A stretch of 64,000 nucleotides of DNA from Opisthocomus hoazin (Eukaryota > Chordata > Aves > Opisthocomiformes > Opisthocomidae): contig NC_134428.1 in the NCBI RefSeq assembly GCF_030867145.1, positions 22,113,537 through 22,177,536 on the forward strand. Direction: 5' to 3'. Both the position numbers and the translations under genes were made by a program. The notes under the pieces were generated by a model. That model was not told the DNA's origin. It worked only from the letters and a program-made list of their open reading frames with translations, and did not search any database. Positions within the stretch are counted from its first letter, which is position 1. The number at the start of each line of letters is the position of its first letter. This document shows, piece after piece, positions 1-12,074 of this stretch.

Positions 1-590
1 TTGATTACTGTAGTGATAGTTCCAGTACTTGCCAAATGATTCTTGAGATGCCCTAACACAATTAGTTCATACAGGAGTTCTGCACCCAGACCTCATACAA
101 AGCATCTGAATTATAGCCACTCTTTTTTTAGCAGGGATAAGTGCTCCTATCATTCCTTTATGGGAGCAGTGACCTTTTAGCCTGATTTGTTGCTCTGTAA
201 AATTGAGAGGATGAGAATTTGCTTAATGCTGCAGCTCTCTGTGTGGAGCTTTTACCATCTTTATATGGCACTCAGGTCAGTGCTTCAACTGCAGGGGAAG
301 GATGGTTTGTATAGCATCAGTACTGCAGTTGCAGCTCTAAGCATGGATGGAGATTAAGAAAAACAGCAGCCTGCCCAAAGCACCAGTACGTGTTGCACAT
401 GCAGAGAGTAGTTTAATTTTGATCATAAACCGGTCTTGGCTTAGAGAACGGCAGTCATGATAAAAGCAAACATAGGGTGGCAGTGGAACCATTGCAAGTC
501 ATGCCTGGTACTTCAGCTCTGAGCATTCACTTTGGATCCAACCTCAGTTAGTGCTGCTCATCCCCCAACTACTTGTTCCTTTCTCTGCAG
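1..590 (+). other. WIPI2: WIPI2 last intron (partial)
   Basis: Ends in a good acceptor (pyrimidine-rich stretch then TTTCTCTGCAG at 580-590) directly before the recognisable last coding exon of WIPI2. No other WIPI2 coding segment was found in 1-590, so this is read as the 3' part of the last intron. Confidence 0.8.
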
Positions 591-703
591 CCTATACGGA
601 TGACCTGGGTGCCGTGGGTGGAGCTTGCCTGGAAGATGAAACCAGCTCCCTTAGATTGGATGAAGACAGTGAGCATCCCCCCATGATCCTTCGGACAGAC
701 TGA
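591..703 (+). CDS. WIPI2: WIPI2, terminal coding exon
   Basis: WIPI2 is a PROPPIN beta-propeller that binds PI3P on the forming autophagosome and recruits the ATG16L1 complex. Only the last exon is in the window. It opens in phase with the last two bases of an Ala codon and encodes a 37-residue tail beginning [17 protein letters not shown] and ending HPPMILRTD, then TGA at 701-703. This agrees with the acidic C-terminal tail of vertebrate WIPI2 as I know it. The tail lies after the propeller and carries no blade. The propeller, the FRRG lipid-binding motif and all earlier exons lie upstream of the window. The neighbour SLC29A4 on the same strand matches the known order. Confidence 0.95.
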
Positions 704-1300
704 ACTTTGACCTGTGAACTCACTCCTGAAGCAGAGAACACTGGCTCGATGTTTCCTGAGGAATCTCGTGTTATGCTGCTATGAACTTTGACAAGAGTTG
801 GGAGAGAGGATGACAGACTCTTACAGTTTTAAGTCGTAGCTGTAGTTCTAATTCAATACAATTGGAAAAATATATGGTTTTCAATTCAGTGGCTTTTAAT
901 CTTGCTTATCTATTTTAGCTGTGTTTTTTTTTTTTGTTGCCAAAACCTGCTGTTTGTGCAGCCCTCGGAGCCTACTAGCTTTGCATGCGTTCATGTGCCA
1001 AGCAAGCATAGGAGGGGGGGAGAGAGAGAGAGAAGCCACTTTATAACAGACACAAGTTTGTATTTTTTTTATATATGTATATAATATTTAGCTTATATAA
1101 GGAAGGAGTAGAGAAGTGGTTCTGGAAGCTAAGACTAGTTCTGCACTGACAAAGGTCCAAATGGTTTCCTGTGCATGGGCTTGCAGGCATACCTAGTGAC
1201 TGACATGCAACCTTTCAAATGCAATGGCCTGTTTTTGGGGTTCTCCCTCCCCTTTCCTGGACCATTTTGTTAATTAAAATTCCTTCTGAATGTTGTGTAT
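704..1300 (+). other. WIPI2: WIPI2 3' untranslated region
   Basis: Follows the WIPI2 stop without a splice signal. It includes a poly-T run near 926, a GA-rich run near 1014-1032 and T/A-rich segments typical of a 3'UTR. The end is inferred from the ATTAAA at 1273-1278, which is followed by a GT-rich stretch at about 1293-1325. A later AATAAA near 1944 could serve a longer form. Confidence 0.65.
1273..1278 (+). promoter_or_regulatory. WIPI2: Candidate poly(A) signal for WIPI2
   Basis: ATTAAA, the commonest variant signal, lies 570 bases after the stop. A GT-rich region (TGTTGTGTATTTGTGGG and onward) sits 15-45 bases downstream, as expected for a cleavage site. No transcript evidence is available. 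Confidence 0.5.
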
Positions 1301-4300
1301 TTGTGGGACTGTTCTGTTTGTTGGGATAGAGAACTGGAAGAGCTTCCCTGCATAAGGATGTAGAATACAGAAAGTGCCTTTACAGGGAAGACAAGGAATT
1401 GCTGCAGGAAGAAAGCTCGGATGAAGGAGGAGTTGCTAGAGACTCTTGTACACCTTTAGTGTTTGGGTGTCTGTAGCCCATAGTGGCTGATAAGCTTGTG
1501 GGTGTTTTTTAGAGAAGACTTGGAATGCACTTTTTCTCTCCTGTAGATTGTCTTATTTCCTTGGCAGAGTAGCAATAACTTTTTTTATACTACTTTAAAT
1601 TATCCAAAGCAAGGATTCTGTCAGGCTGGATGGAAGTCGTTGTAGAGCATGGCAGCCCCACTCCTTTCAAGAGCCGTAAGACTTCCGGGTGGAAGGCATA
1701 GCTCTCAACTCTTGCTTCTCTTCAGTCTGGGGCTGGGTGTACTGCTTGAGTAGTGAAGGTCCATGGTTATTTTTTTTTTCCAGATACTGATGTAAATATA
1801 AATGATTTTGAAAGATGAATTTTCTTCTGGGTTCTCTTCTGCTGGATAACAGTGCTTTTGTAGGGTTTTTTTTATTTCCCCTTTCATCAGAGTACCTCTT
1901 GTGATTACACTCCAAGGACTGGTTGTCTCTTTGGCAGTTTTGGAATAAATCCTTAACTACCCTGACCCTGCCTAGGGCTTTCCAAGGCTGATCAGTGCTG
2001 CAGACTATTTTTAGGGTTGTAACGTGCCTTCTCTTAAGTCTTGGATAATAGTTAGTGAGCAAGTGATTAGAAAAGGACTTGGTGAGTGTTACTTTTCTTT
2101 GCCAAAAGGAACCTGCTTTGCCTTTTGTGTAGCGATGTGGATTGCTTCCTTCCCCTCTACTGACTGCTTGCAAAGAAGCAAAAACAGACAAGGAATTTGC
2201 AGATCTTGACAGGAGGACAGAAGCTGAGTGCTCCAGCTACGTGTGAACTCCCTGCCACAACTAGACAGGGATGTGCTTTTAGGATTTGGTACTGCTAACA
2301 AGCCTTTTCTCAAGCAGGAGCAGGCAGTAGTCTTTGTCCCCGAAGCCCTGTGTGGGCAGGTGGGCTTCCCCTTCCTCTGAAGGTGCAGAAGATGGTGGTA
2401 GCCCCTGCCAAGAGAGCTGCCTGTATCGGTGAGGCTACTGTTAGTCTGTGTGTGTGGAAGATGTTCTTAAAGGAGCACATGTGGGAGAGAAGGGATCAGG
2501 CTTGTTTATTCACTCAAAACTCTTGACTGTCCTGAGTAGTTGGCTGGGACGGCTTGTGGTGTCCTCTCCAGAACCCAGCATGTTCAAAGCAAACCACTGA
2601 GCCATGCTGAAATCTTGCCTAGTCTCTTGACTTTAAGCTTTGGCTGACAACTAAATTCCATGGTCTGGATTTTTTTTATTTTTTTTTTTTACTGCAAGTG
2701 CTGTAAGCTTTGCTGTGGAACTCAGAACCGCAGAGTAAAATACAAGTCTTGAAGTAAATACAAGCTTGGTGAGCTTTGCTGGCAAACTGAACCGCCGAGG
2801 AGCTGCCGGATGTCTGCTCGTTCCAGCCTGAAGCTGGTGACATTCCTGGTAACACACTTGGAGGCTTGGCGTAGACTCCGCAAGTCGAGTTAGCAGTCAG
2901 CGCGCGTAAGCAACGCAGGTCTGCTAAGCACACAAGTTTTACAACTCGAGTGTAACAAAGGCCGTGTTACATAGTAAGATACACCAGTTAATGTAATTAC
3001 TAACTTTTGCTGCTAAGAATTGAGAACATTTATAGTACTGATCTTATCCTCTTCTTAACTTTCACACCTTCTCTTCCACAGGTGAGTTGGAGATCCCATA
3101 TTCACTGTATTTTTGTCTTCCGTACGCTGTAGTACGCTTCCGAGCCACACGCTGCTGTTGAGTCACTCTGTCCTGCTTGGTTCACTCTTAAGTAGAAGCT
3201 GGAAGCCAGTTAAAGTATATTCTCTTTGTTGTTGTAACTGGGAAAACCTTTTTGGAGAGCAGAAGTGTTACTGTTTGGGGGTTGGTGACCAGCATGGAGG
3301 TAGGTGGAGGAGGTGGTTTCTGGTCCCCACTGACAGTGCATTAAAGAGTGGTGGCAGTAGTTTGTCTTAAGTTCATTGCATGAGGATATAAACTTTTTCT
3401 CAGATAAAATACGACTGATATTTCCCACTGATGGCGTTAGGCCCTCAGTAACCACCCTGTTGTGGTATGCTACCAAAGTTTGAAGCCTTTCAGGTTGGGA
3501 TGAAACCCAATGATACAAAGATATTTGGGTTTTTGTTTTTTTTTTCCTCAGGCATATCAGAAATGCTGTTTGCGGCTGCGTCCTCACCTGAGTGTGGAGC
3601 ATATGATTGCACTGTTATGCTCTGTGGATCAGGTGGTGTCTCAGCATTTCTATTCTGGTGATCTAACAGCCCTGGATGCCCCAGGGTAAGCCAGGGAGGC
3701 TCTAGCCCTGTGCTGTGGCCATGGGCTTGTAGTCATGCGATATGGGAACGCCTATACTGCGCCTCTCGTTTTAGACTGACCTTCCTTGGAAGGACGCTGT
3801 TTGTTCTGCGGCAGTGTGTCCCTCTAGATGCGGACTGCCCTGCTTGATAGCTTTTAAACTCAGTAGAGGGTTGGGGGTAGAGATAAACAACTGAAACAAC
3901 CAAAGCTGGGGAGGGGGGAATGCTTACAAACTTGGAATCCTAAACTCAGGCCTTAGATTGCAGTGGGATCTGTTCCCAGTGAGTACCGTAGGGAAGGAGC
4001 TGTTTCTCTTGATGTGCAAATAGGTAGCAAGTGTACGTTCTCCACTGCTGTCTCGACATCTGTCTGTTTACCCTACTTTGTATTCCTGGTTCTGAGGCAG
4101 AAAGCTTTTATCTGCTCCGGACTCTTCTTATGTCGCTGTTTCCAAAATACAAGTGATAGGTAGAGATCTAGCAGTTAGAAGGCTGGGCCTGGCAGAGGAG
4201 GAGGAAGTAAAAAGCATGAAGAGGTTGGTAAAAGCGGTTTCTTCTGAGGCCCAGTTCAGCAAGACATTTTGTGGCAGTGCTCCCTTGGGGATCCCATGTG

Positions 4301-5242
4301 CGCGTGTCCCTTGGTGCTTCAGGTCCAACGCAGGGGAGTTTCTCAGGCCTGTTTCTGCAGGGGGTGGAGGTAGAGGTGGTGGCTTTTCACGTGTGCTTGA
4401 ATGCAAATAAATATCCGAGGAGGCTGTTCATGCAGAGGTGGCAGAGGGGATGTGCATCTGACCTGTGCGGAGTAGTGTAGAGGGGGGGATGAGATGAACT
4501 GAAGAGCCGCCAGCTCGGTGGGTGGGTTAGCGTGGAGCCCCGAGAAGCTGATCAGGGAGATCAGCTCTGTTACACCCCGTGCTGTGCTTTCCCGGCTCTG
4601 CGAAGGGCATCGGCACCAAAGCAACGTGCAGCAAGACGGTAGAACTGCTTTCCTTGTAGGTCGCTGAGCTATTCAGTGTACCCCTTGTGTGTGCAGATGT
4701 TTGGCTGCTGTTTGCAGAGCGACGGGAGTCTTTGTCCAGAGCCTTGGTGGGAATTAATCACTGCAGAGGTTTGGGAAGTTTTGTTCTGTGCTCCAGTTGT
4801 CCTGGCTGACGGTTGCCTTGGTTTAACCTGTTAACATCTGAGAGCAAGGCAGGGTGTCTTCTCCACATGTGCAGAGCAGGCCTTTGTTTTTCTGGCGTCT
4901 GTGCTGCACCGTGAAAGGCTTGCAATGGAGAAAGCATGGCTCTGACTGTACATAAACCCTCCCAGACTCCAGTTGCACAACCAGAGGAATTAGGCACATT
5001 CCTGTTTTTCTAACTGTAACATGCCTTCATTTTAACACACTTCAAATTGCCAGATCTCATCTTACTCTGCCTCGAAAAAAGTGGACAAGAAGTTTCTATT
5101 CCGGCTTGCAGATAGCTGCAGTTGTGCTCGCTACAGATGTCTCGGTGCTGTGGCTTTGACGCTGCAGCCGCAGCGAGCTGTGCGCTGCCTGCCCCTGCGC
5201 TGCCTTTGCACGTGTCCAGCTCATTTCTCAGGAGTGGGGACT
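1301..5242. other. Intergenic, no gene seen
   Basis: Unique, mildly AT-rich sequence. Short open frames here have no recognisable protein content and no consistent splice structure. It holds a poly-T run near 2670-2690 and ordinary T-runs. Part of 1301-1960 could be an extended WIPI2 3'UTR. Confidence 0.6.
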
Positions 5243-5335
5243 TCACAAAATCACAGAATGGTAGGGGTTGGAAGGGAGCTCTGTCGGTCATCCAGTCCAA
5301 CCCTCCTGCCGAAGCAAGGTCACCTGCTCTGGGTT
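5243..5335 (-). mobile_element. CR1 non-LTR retrotransposon fragment, 3' end
   Basis: On the plus strand the segment starts with TCACAAAATCACAGAATGG and continues GGTTGGAAGGGAGCTCTG. This is the reverse complement of the CR1 3' end with its octamer tail. Only about 90 bases remain, so the copy is severely 5'-truncated. Confidence 0.85.
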
Positions 5336-6506
5336 TCTAGGGGGCGTTGACTCAACCCTTTTGTCTGCCTGGATCTATTTGCTCTTGCATTTGCTCCCTC
5401 ACCTGGAAGAAACCCTGCATCCTGCAGTGCTGGCTTGCTCTGTGCGGTATCTGTGTCGATGAGTGGGAAAATCTGTCTTAACATTCCACCTCGCCAAGTG
5501 TCTGGCTCTCACTGCTAGCCCGTCATCGCTCTTTGTAATTTTATAACTGCCTAAGAAATTAAATCTGTGTTGTGATAAGTATTCTGTGTCCATTTCCTTT
5601 TGTTTGCTGCTTGGAGATGGGGCCGGATAAGATCAGGGTGTCGAGTGTTCTGTACTCGGTGGCCCGAACCCAAACGCCAGCAGTAATGAGCCCTCAGTCC
5701 TAGCTGTGCTTTGTAGCTGCTCTCGGCAGACACTGTCAGCTTGGGTTTTGCAGGGTCTGGGAAAGGACAATCTCAGTTTCTCCTGCGCATTTTGCTTGCA
5801 AATATAATTTTCCTTGTTCATCCTTAAAGCTGCTCTTGAGGGACTGGCGTTGATGAGTTTTTCTCCTGCTCCTCAGGTGAGTTTGGATAACGTCCTTTCT
5901 TCTTTCTTTTAATGACTTGCTTCTGAAGCAGCGCTTTCGAGTACGCGCCCTGCTCACCGTGCTGTCACTCCAAGCTTGTTGCTTCTCGCCTTCAAGCCCA
6001 GGAGGAAGATCTGGAGCACGCCCACGTGGATGGATGAGGAGGCATCTCCTGCTTCTGTATGTATCTTCCCCTTCGCAAATCCACAGCAAACGCTTTGATC
6101 GGGGTGGGCAAGAGGAGAAAAAGCCTCTTGGCTCTCGCTAGCAATGGTGGAGCGTGCGGTGCCGAGACTCACCTTGTTCTCCTGTGCAACTGTTTCGTAG
6201 CGAGGCCTTGGCTGTGAAGCTGCAGGTGTCTCCTCTCCTGATCTAGCTCTGGAGGGCGTTGGCCTGTCTGCGTGTCTCCGTTTGCTTCAGGCAAAGTTGG
6301 CTGCGTTAGCTCGGAGGAGGGTTTCCAAACTGTTCACTCATGTCCTGGTGATGTTTCCCGTCTTCTGCCTGGAGCAAACCAAGGATCAGAGAGGTCTAGT
6401 GGTGGGTTCAGTAACCGGCAGCGACTTCCAGCCGCAGCGGTGATGCTGGCGACTCCTGTCCCCCATGCCCCGGGTGGATGTGGTCATCTGGACCTGCTGG
6501 TGTTTT
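5336..6506. other. Intergenic, no gene seen
   Basis: Unique sequence between two CR1 fragments. No open frame with recognisable content and no repeat that I can name. Confidence 0.5.
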
Positions 6507-6824
6507 GGCAGGTGGGTGGGTGTCAGGAGGATGGGGCCAAACTTTCCAGTGGTGCCCAGCGACAGGACAAGGGGCAACGGGCACAAACTGAAGCAGAGGA
6601 AGTTCTATCTGAACATGAGGAAGAACTTCTTCCCTCTGAGGGTGATGGAGCCCTGGCCCAGGCTGCCCAGGGAGGCTGTGGAGTCTCCTTCTCTGGAGAT
6701 ACTCAAGACCTGCCTGGACGTGGTCCTGTGCAGCCTGCTCAGGGTGACCCTGCTTCGGCAGGGGGTTGGACTGGGTGATCCCCAGAGGTCCCTTCCAACC
6801 CCGAACATTCTGTGATTCTGTGAG
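6507..6824 (+). mobile_element. CR1 retrotransposon, 5'-truncated
   Basis: Sense-strand CR1. It starts inside the end of ORF2, where the frame shows the conserved CR1 segment [14 protein letters not shown] followed by a [16 protein letters not shown] stretch. It runs through the short 3' region and ends with ATTCTGTGATTCTGTGAG. The reading frame at the ORF2 end is largely preserved, which suggests moderate age. Confidence 0.9.
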
Positions 6825-7732
6825 GTCTGACTGCCCCTCTGCTCCTGCCCTAGGAGAGCACAACTGAATATTCTACAGTAAGCATGGGAAAAATTGTAAA
6901 TAATGGGTCAAACCCAGCCCTGGACTAGGCAGCCGCGGTTGTGTTCAGCTTGGCAATCTCACATCTGTCTGCTGAGTCTGGCCCATTGAGCCTGAATTCC
7001 CAGGGAAGGGACTAAGAACTCTCATCTCCAATTATTTATCACCAATTATTTGTCGTAGTACAAGGGTAGATGTGGACTCGTGCCTGTGTTCCTTCCCAGC
7101 ACGCTTTCTCCTGGTAGTGAGTAGGCTTTGGGGTTTAACCATGCGGGGGTGGTCTGACCAAGCCATCGGGCACCGAGACCCTTTGCTACGTGGGACACGA
7201 GCCTGAGGCGAAAGAACTCGGAGCAAGATCGCAGTTCTGGTGTGAGCAGCCCAAGCTCATGGGCTGTGGCTGGGGCGAGCGCGCTGCTCGCCCATCGCTG
7301 AGCACGCACCGTTCACGTACCGCGGCGAACCCCGTCCCGGCAAGGGTGTCGGATGTGGTTGTGCCAGGTCCTTGGCCAGGATGACTTCAGCTGATTAATG
7401 GTGTGATGTGAGCTAACGAGGGCTCTCTGCCCAACCTCCTGGAGCTGAGGAAAGCTGATGCCTGCTGTTCTGGCATCTTGCTGTGTTTGGGAGGGTTTTT
7501 TTAGCAACCAGCTTGATGAAGTTACAGGTTAGAATAAAGAATCTGGAGATTGCGAAGCCTGGGTAGGGCTGTAAAATAGGCCGGAGGCTTTTGGCCGTGT
7601 TTGGATGTTCTGGATGCGATTTTGCAGGGGCAAGGAAAGCCCCCAGAGAAGGAAGCTTGTGTTTGCAGGGGTGGGGGAGCACCGGCCCGACTGTCCTTGT
7701 CCCCATCACCTTCGGGTGCCCCACAGGCCTCC
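6825..7732. other. Intergenic, no gene seen
   Basis: Unique sequence rising in GC content towards 7.6 kb. No coding signal. Confidence 0.5.
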
Positions 7733-8005
7733 TGGCAGCATCCCTCCTCTTCCCCGGCAGCATCCCAACCTTTTCCCTCCTCCCAGAGCATCCCTGCTCC
7801 TTCCCTGGCAGCATCCCAGCCTTTTCTCCCTTCCTGGCAGCGTCTCTCCTCTTCTCCGGCAGCATCCCAGCCTTCCCTGGAGTGTCCCTGCTCCTTCCCC
7901 GGCAGCATCATAGCCTTTTCCTCCCTCCCAGCAGCATCCCTGCTCCTTCCCCGGCAGCATCCCAGCCTTGTACCCTTCCCTGGCAACATCCTTGCTCCCT
8001 CCCTT
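7733..8005. repeat. GC-rich minisatellite
   Basis: Degenerate tandem repeat built on the core GGCAGCATCCC followed by a pyrimidine-rich spacer (AGCCTTTTCC or TGCTCCTTCCCC). There are roughly eight copies of about 30-36 bases. All six frames are open by composition, so the long open frames over this stretch are artefacts. Confidence 0.85.
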
Positions 8006-9340
8006 GGTCCCCTCCCAGACCATCCCTCTGCCCACTGGTGCAGCAGAGCCCTGCAGCCCCATCAGTGCGTGCCCAGGGCCCATCCTCTGCACTGGTGCTC
8101 CGTGACTTACAGCAGAACAAGATAAGGGGGTTAAAAAAAAATACATATATATATAAAAGGTCTATGTTTGCCCTCACCCAGCTACTGAGCCAAAGCTGCT
8201 CGGGCAGGCTGGGGGCTCCTGGCCGCTCTGCGTGCCCCCAGCCTTCTGCGTGGGAAAGCTGCTGGGAGGCTGGAGAAGGAGCTTAACCGCAGTGTGCCGG
8301 GCTGGGGGGCCCGTGGGGGGCCAGGTCTCAGCAGAGCAGGGGTGGGTTCAGCTGTGTCTTAAAGCCAGGGGAGAGTTTCTGCCTGATTGTACCACTACTC
8401 CCACCACGTTTTCCTGAGCAAATCGTGTCGCAGCTTTTGAAATCGGGCCCAAAAATCGAGTCCTGGCAGGAGGGAGCACAGCTCTGGGCTTCACCAGTCC
8501 CCCCAAGATCTGCTCTTGGCTGAAGTCTGACACTGGTTTGTAGGGAAACACAAACTCCGTGCAGGGGTCTCTGCTCCAGGGGTCCCCTGCGGCCCCCCCG
8601 GCCCTGCAGTGCCCTGCGCTTGCTCCATGTGGGCAACGAGCGTGGCGAAATCGCAGAGAGCATCTCTTCTCTCCCGCAAACAATTCTGAAAATGAAAGCA
8701 GGCAGGCAGCGCCGGGAGACGTTATCTCACCCCGTTAGGAAGCAGCCTTTCCTCTCTGCCGGGGCGAAAGGCAGTTTGCATTTCAAGAGGTCGGGACGTA
8801 GCTTTTTCTTTTTACCATCTGAAATGAGTTATTAAAAGTCAATTTGGAAACAAAACAACACACGCAGGGAAAGATGGCCTCTGCAGGCTCAGATTAACTG
8901 CTCCTGTCATCCCCGATTTCCCTGGCTGCTGCGGAGGATGCTGAAGCGAGGAGGTACGAGACCGCTGGCAATGCAAACGCTGCAGAACCACCGGCTCCTC
9001 CGTAGGGCTGGAGCCTTTCGGGCCGTGGGGTCCTGCCGGGCTAAGGGGGACGGGGCTGTCCCAGGAATCGGGGGGCTCTGCACCCCGGTGCCGTGCACGA
9101 GCTTGGTTCTAGAAAGGCCCCTGCGGCGAGGATAATTCAAATAACCGACTCCCTGCAAACCCCGCTTGCTGCCAGCTCCCGCGCTCGCCCAGGAGCGGGA
9201 CCTCAGCCTGGCCCTGGCAATCCAATTCTGCCTAATAAAAAGCTGCTGGCAGCCCCCAGCTTGGCGGGGCCGGGGTTTGCTGGGCTCCGCTCGCTTTGTT
9301 TTCTCAGCTGCCGCCTCTGCCTTCCCCGAGCTCGCTGCTG
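8006..9340. other. Intergenic, no gene seen
   Basis: GC-rich unique sequence. A short A-run and TATATATATAAAA lie near 8130-8157. No recognised exon. Confidence 0.45.
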
Positions 9341-9420
9341 CCGCTTATTTATATTGGAGTTTGCATTAGCAGATGCACTCTGGGATATTCAATTACCTAT
9401 AAAGAGCTGCAGCAACGCAA
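9341..9420. promoter_or_regulatory. Candidate conserved noncoding element
   Basis: An AT-rich, complex island in GC-rich surroundings, containing TTATTTATATT, TTTGCATTAG and ATTCAATTACCTATAAA. Its composition and the density of homeodomain/POU-like words suggest a regulatory element. Function and conservation are inferred, not shown. Confidence 0.3.
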
Positions 9421-10344
9421 GCCTTTGCTGGAGCGCTCGGGGCAGGGGGGGGGCTGGCTTGTTTTTTTTTCCCCTTGGTTTTGGGTGTTGTGGGGTTTTT
9501 TTAACTTGCTTTTAAGAGAGACGCGGGGATGGGTAAAGTGGTGGCACTGAGTAAAAAAAAATAAAAAAATAAAAAACGGAGTAAAGAGGGAGGAGAAATA
9601 AATAAATAATTCTGTTTATGAAATGAAACGGCTGGGTAGAAAAATGATCTCCGGGAAGAAAGCAGCTCCCAGGGCTATTTTTGGCTCTTGTGTTTCTTTT
9701 TCTTCCCCCTCCCCTGTGCCCCAGTGCAGACTGTGGGCTTGGTGCGTGTCACTCCCGCTGCTCTCCCTCACCTCTTGAGTGCCAGGTGATGCGCTTTTTT
9801 TTTTATTTGGGTTTTTTGTTGTTGTTGGGTTTATTTTTGCATATTATTTATAGCGTGGAGGCAGGGGGAAGGGCAGCAGCAGGCAGGAGAGGCGGCGCAG
9901 GCATCGCCCTCAGCCCTGGCTGGGAAAACTGGGGGGCAAACTGGCGGGGGGCACTGGGGACCCTGCCTTTCCTGCAGGACCTGTGTCAACAGTGGGGTTA
10001 CCCCAGAGCTGGATATGGGTCCCCCCATTTGCTCCTCAGCAGCTTCAGGGGCTGCTGTAACCCCCCCCCCCATGTCCCCTGGGCCGGATCCTGGGGGGCT
10101 GCAGGTGCTGCGCTCCCTGCAGCTCCGGGCCGGGAGTCGCGCTTGGTGCATTTTCATCCTTCGTCAGCCCCACGCTGCTGCAGCGACCAGGGCTGGAGGA
10201 GCCCTGGAGCTCCCTCGGGTCCTTCTCCTCCCTCTGGGCACCATCACTCCACAACCTGTCCCAGCAAAGCTGCCCTGGGCGCTGCGGTGTCTTTTCCCCA
10301 GGCATCCCCCCCACCCTGTACCCCCCTTCGGCCCCATATCCCCC
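9421..10344. other. Intergenic, no gene seen
   Basis: Mixed poly-T, poly-G and A-rich runs (for example 9553-9576 and 9796-9815), followed by GC-rich sequence. No coding signal. Confidence 0.45.
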
Positions 10345-10470
10345 ATCACAGAATCACAGAATCCCAGCATGGTGGCGGTTGGAAGGGACCTCTGTGGGTC
10401 ACCCAGCCCAACCCCCTGCCCAAGCAGGGTCACCCAGAGCAGGCTGCACAGCACCACGTCCAGGTGGGTC
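10345..10470 (-). mobile_element. CR1 retrotransposon fragment, 3' end
   Basis: The plus strand opens with ATCACAGAATCACAGAATC, then GGTTGGAAGGGACCTCTGTG and a CACCCAGAGCAGGCTGCAC segment. This is the reverse complement of a CR1 3' end. It is truncated after about 125 bases. Confidence 0.9.
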
Positions 10471-10557
10471 TTTCTGCCCTGGGGCCCCCTCTCCCTGCAG
10501 CTCCTCTGCTGCCAGCTCCCCCCTGAGCAAGCACCCACGTGGGCTCCCATCTTTGTG

Positions 10558-10880
10558 CCTTTGTGGAAGAAATACATAATTTCTTATTATTCAATTAGGA
10601 ATTTAACACACAATCAGGTGATCGCTTTAAGAGGATTTCCTATAAGGCAGGATTTGAATAAACGGGCTACAAGTAATATATTCCCTTAACTGGTTTATTC
10701 CTTTATCAGATTTTTTTCTCCCCCCTAAGCACTTTAACGCATTTACTTTCCCATTGTCGATGCTTTTCTCCGCTCTCTTCCTCCCTTCCCAAGCTTATGC
10801 AAATCCCCCGTAAGGCGTTTAACGCGCCGTGTCTGTCGATAGTGCCGAAATCTTGGCGACCGCATTAGGCTTCACGCATG
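10558..10880. promoter_or_regulatory. Candidate conserved noncoding element with octamer site
   Basis: A 150-base AT-rich, non-repetitive island (10558-10710) contains TTATTATTCAATTAGG. A second block holds the POU octamer ATGCAAAT at 10797-10804. Both are sharply different in composition from the GC-rich flanks. This pattern is typical of deeply conserved enhancers, but conservation cannot be tested here. Confidence 0.35.
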
Positions 10881-11880
10881 CCCTGGCTGATGAAGAGGGG
10901 CGGTGGGGCCAGCGTGGCCCCCCCAAGCCCCCTTTCAGCCCCCGCCGTGGGGCCGGGGAAGGGGAGCTGCATTTTTTCGAGAGAAAAGGCTGAAAGCAGC
11001 TCTTTTCTTTTCCGGGGCGAAACGTGAATAGGGAGCGTGGGGCTGACCTGTCCGCCGCTGTTTGCTGCCCCGTCGCTCAGCTTGGGGGGTGTGTGGGGGG
11101 GTTAAGCTGGTGGGGAGGGGGAAACCGTCTTCACATGGGGTAGGAACGGAGGAGGAAGAGGAAGGTGACAAAATAACCTGGGAGCCAATCTTGGCATCCT
11201 TTTGCTTGTGATGTGCATCAGCCCCGGGTACCCACCCGCCTTTCGGAGCCCCGGGGGAACGGCTTTGCACATTCCCAGCAGGAAAAGCAGATTTTATTTT
11301 TTTTTCCACCCACTAATTACGCTGCCAAGGGCTCTTGGGTGGCTCTGCCCATTGCCGTGGCAGCATCCCTCCCGCCCCTGGGTTACTTCGTCAGCAGGCC
11401 TGGCTTGGTGTCCTCTGGGTCTTGTTTTAGGGGGGGGGTCTGATGTACCCGGTGGGTGGGGGAGGACCCTGGAGCACTGATTCTGGGGGATGCGTTTGCC
11501 CTGCTCACTTTGGTGGAGCGTTCACTCTGAAACCTACAGACAACCGCTTGGACACTGGGGAAAGGGAAGCACGGGGAGGAGGGCAGCACATGGTGGCATG
11601 GTGGCAGTAGCCAAAGGTGCCCGTAACTCGCGGCCTCCCCGTCGCCTGAGGGGCTCGGGCCTTGTGGCTGCTGGTGAGGCCCTTTGGGAGCCCGGTGTGG
11701 GGGGAAAACCCCATCCAAGGGTGGCTGTCACCATTTTCTCCCTCCGGAGAAAAATCTCTCAGCCTGGGTCTGTAAATAGCCCGGTGGGTGGGAGCGAGCT
11801 GAACCGGCCCTTCCCGGCCGTTGTCTCCCCTGCACCCACCGCCCAGCGTCTCCTTTTTTATCCTGTCCTGCCGCTCCACT
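10881..11880. other. Intergenic, no gene seen
   Basis: GC-rich, with G-runs and C-runs. No consistent exon. Open frames here are composition-driven. Confidence 0.45.
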
Positions 11881-11970
11881 TGTGCGGGCGGAAATTATGC
11901 AAAGTTGCAATCAAGGAGCTGAATTAGCAGCTCATCTTGGATTAATTAGTGATGGATGCAAATCTGTTCC
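11881..11970. promoter_or_regulatory. Candidate homeobox/POU regulatory cluster
   Basis: Within 80 bases lie TTATGCAAAG (about 11895), GAATTAGC, the homeodomain word TAATTAGT at 11943-11950 and the octamer ATGCAAAT at 11956-11963. A regulatory role, for example for SLC29A4 some 4.4 kb downstream, is inference. Confidence 0.35.
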
Positions 11971-12074
11971 AGCAAAGGAGTCGGGGGGGGAACATGAAGG
12001 CTGAGGTTATCCTCTCTGGGTTTCTGCAGCTCTCCCAGGCTGGGGGGGGATGCGCAGAGCAACCCCTCGCCGGA

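Noticed and set aside
1667-2191. 174-codon minus-strand open frame downstream of WIPI2
   Set aside because: No recognisable content, no splice partners, and it sits in probable WIPI2 tail or intergenic DNA.
7413-8286. Overlapping open frames over the 7.7-8.0 kb minisatellite
   Set aside because: Open by repeat composition in several frames on both strands, with no recognisable domain.
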